DNA from: an uncultured Granulosicoccaceae bacterium
Lineage (GTDB): Bacteria > Pseudomonadota > Gammaproteobacteria > Granulosicoccales > Granulosicoccaceae
Assembly (NCBI GenBank): GCA_937957915.1
Contig: CALGNZ010000124.1
Location: 1 to 64,000, forward strand
Reading direction: 5' to 3'
DNA length: 64,000 bases
Shown: positions 63,723 to 64,000 of the stretch, piece by piece
Numbering within the stretch: the first letter of the stretch is position 1
Layout of the letters: every line of letters begins with the position of its first letter
Notes under the pieces: generated by a model
The model's database searches: none
What the model saw: only the letters and a program-made list of their open reading frames with translations
Told to the model about the DNA's origin: nothing
Program-made: the position numbers and the translations under genes

Positions 63723-64000
63723 AACAGGACCGCTCTATTCACTATTCAGAATCAGTTATTGTTACGCGGGCAATGTAAAGTCGGTTGGCCTGTGCATGAA
63801 ATATACGTTAGCGGACTACGCATCTAAACAACATTTGGGGCTATTCAACCCTCACACTGGCGCGAGCCTCATGGCATACTAGCTTGCGCAGGCCTTTAGC
63901 CCACCTGCCTGCGTAGCCGCGCCTGGTGCCTCGGTAACTGGCCCTTCAGTTTAAGCTCGGACAATCTTTTGCAAAACGAATTCAAAAAACTAATCGAACT

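Noticed and set aside
63969-64000. TTG-initiated open frame at the right edge
   Set aside because: Only ten codons are visible and there is no convincing ribosome-binding sequence.

Overview
The window looks like a chromosomal segment of a marine gammaproteobacterium, with all replicon ends outside it. The evidence is the housekeeping order on the right (crcB-serS, then infA facing clpA-clpS, then a FadE-type acyl-CoA dehydrogenase), which is typical of Gammaproteobacteria, and a large methylated-amine catabolic locus on the left, which is typical of marine heterotrophs. I cannot name the genus. I recognise no rRNA, tRNA, CRISPR array, transposase or phage gene.

Region 1 (1-18147) is a trimethylamine / trimethylamine N-oxide (TMAO) locus. 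Reading left it has gmaS and mgsA and the first codons of a further gene, probably mgsB. Reading right it has a FadR-type GntR regulator overlapping tdm (TMAO demethylase, DUF1989-GcvT fusion). Further right are the TMAO-type ABC importer genes tmoX, tmoV and tmoW (leftward), a second tmoX-like binding protein (divergent) and tmm (trimethylamine monooxygenase). Together they would import TMAO, oxidise TMA to TMAO, cleave TMAO to dimethylamine and formaldehyde, and pass monomethylamine into gamma-glutamylmethylamide and N-methylglutamate. The dimethylamine monooxygenase and N-methylglutamate dehydrogenase are not in the window. A class-GN sortase with its VIT/vWA target sits in the middle of this locus, behind a promoter region carrying three copies of one inverted repeat.

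Region 2 (18538-30304) holds a membrane-anchored Ser/Thr kinase, a CaiB-like CoA-transferase, a LysR regulator facing it, and a Rieske oxygenase closely resembling carnitine monooxygenase CntA/YeaW. Two secreted proteins follow, then a ferredoxin and a ferredoxin reductase that could supply electrons. If the Rieske enzyme releases TMA, it would feed the Tmm/Tdm route.

Region 3 (30631-41791) contains a Gfo/Idh/MocA dehydrogenase, a degenerate phosphohistidine-swivel protein coupled to a beta-propeller-like lipoprotein, an HPt protein overlapping a REC-PAS-GGDEF-EAL protein, and an RND exporter, LolA-like protein and outer-membrane barrel triad.

Region 4 (42098-53868) carries acetoacetyl-CoA synthetase, an AhpD-like protein, and a leftward operon in which a complete Liv-type ABC importer lies between a long-chain acyl-CoA ligase and a PaaK-like ligase. 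A near-perfect palindrome lies ahead of the operon. Region 5 (54474-63722) is housekeeping plus FadE.

A recurring feature of the non-coding DNA is short tandem duplication (8-25 bp units, two to three copies) in many intergenic gaps, and perfect hairpins without a T-run at several gene ends.
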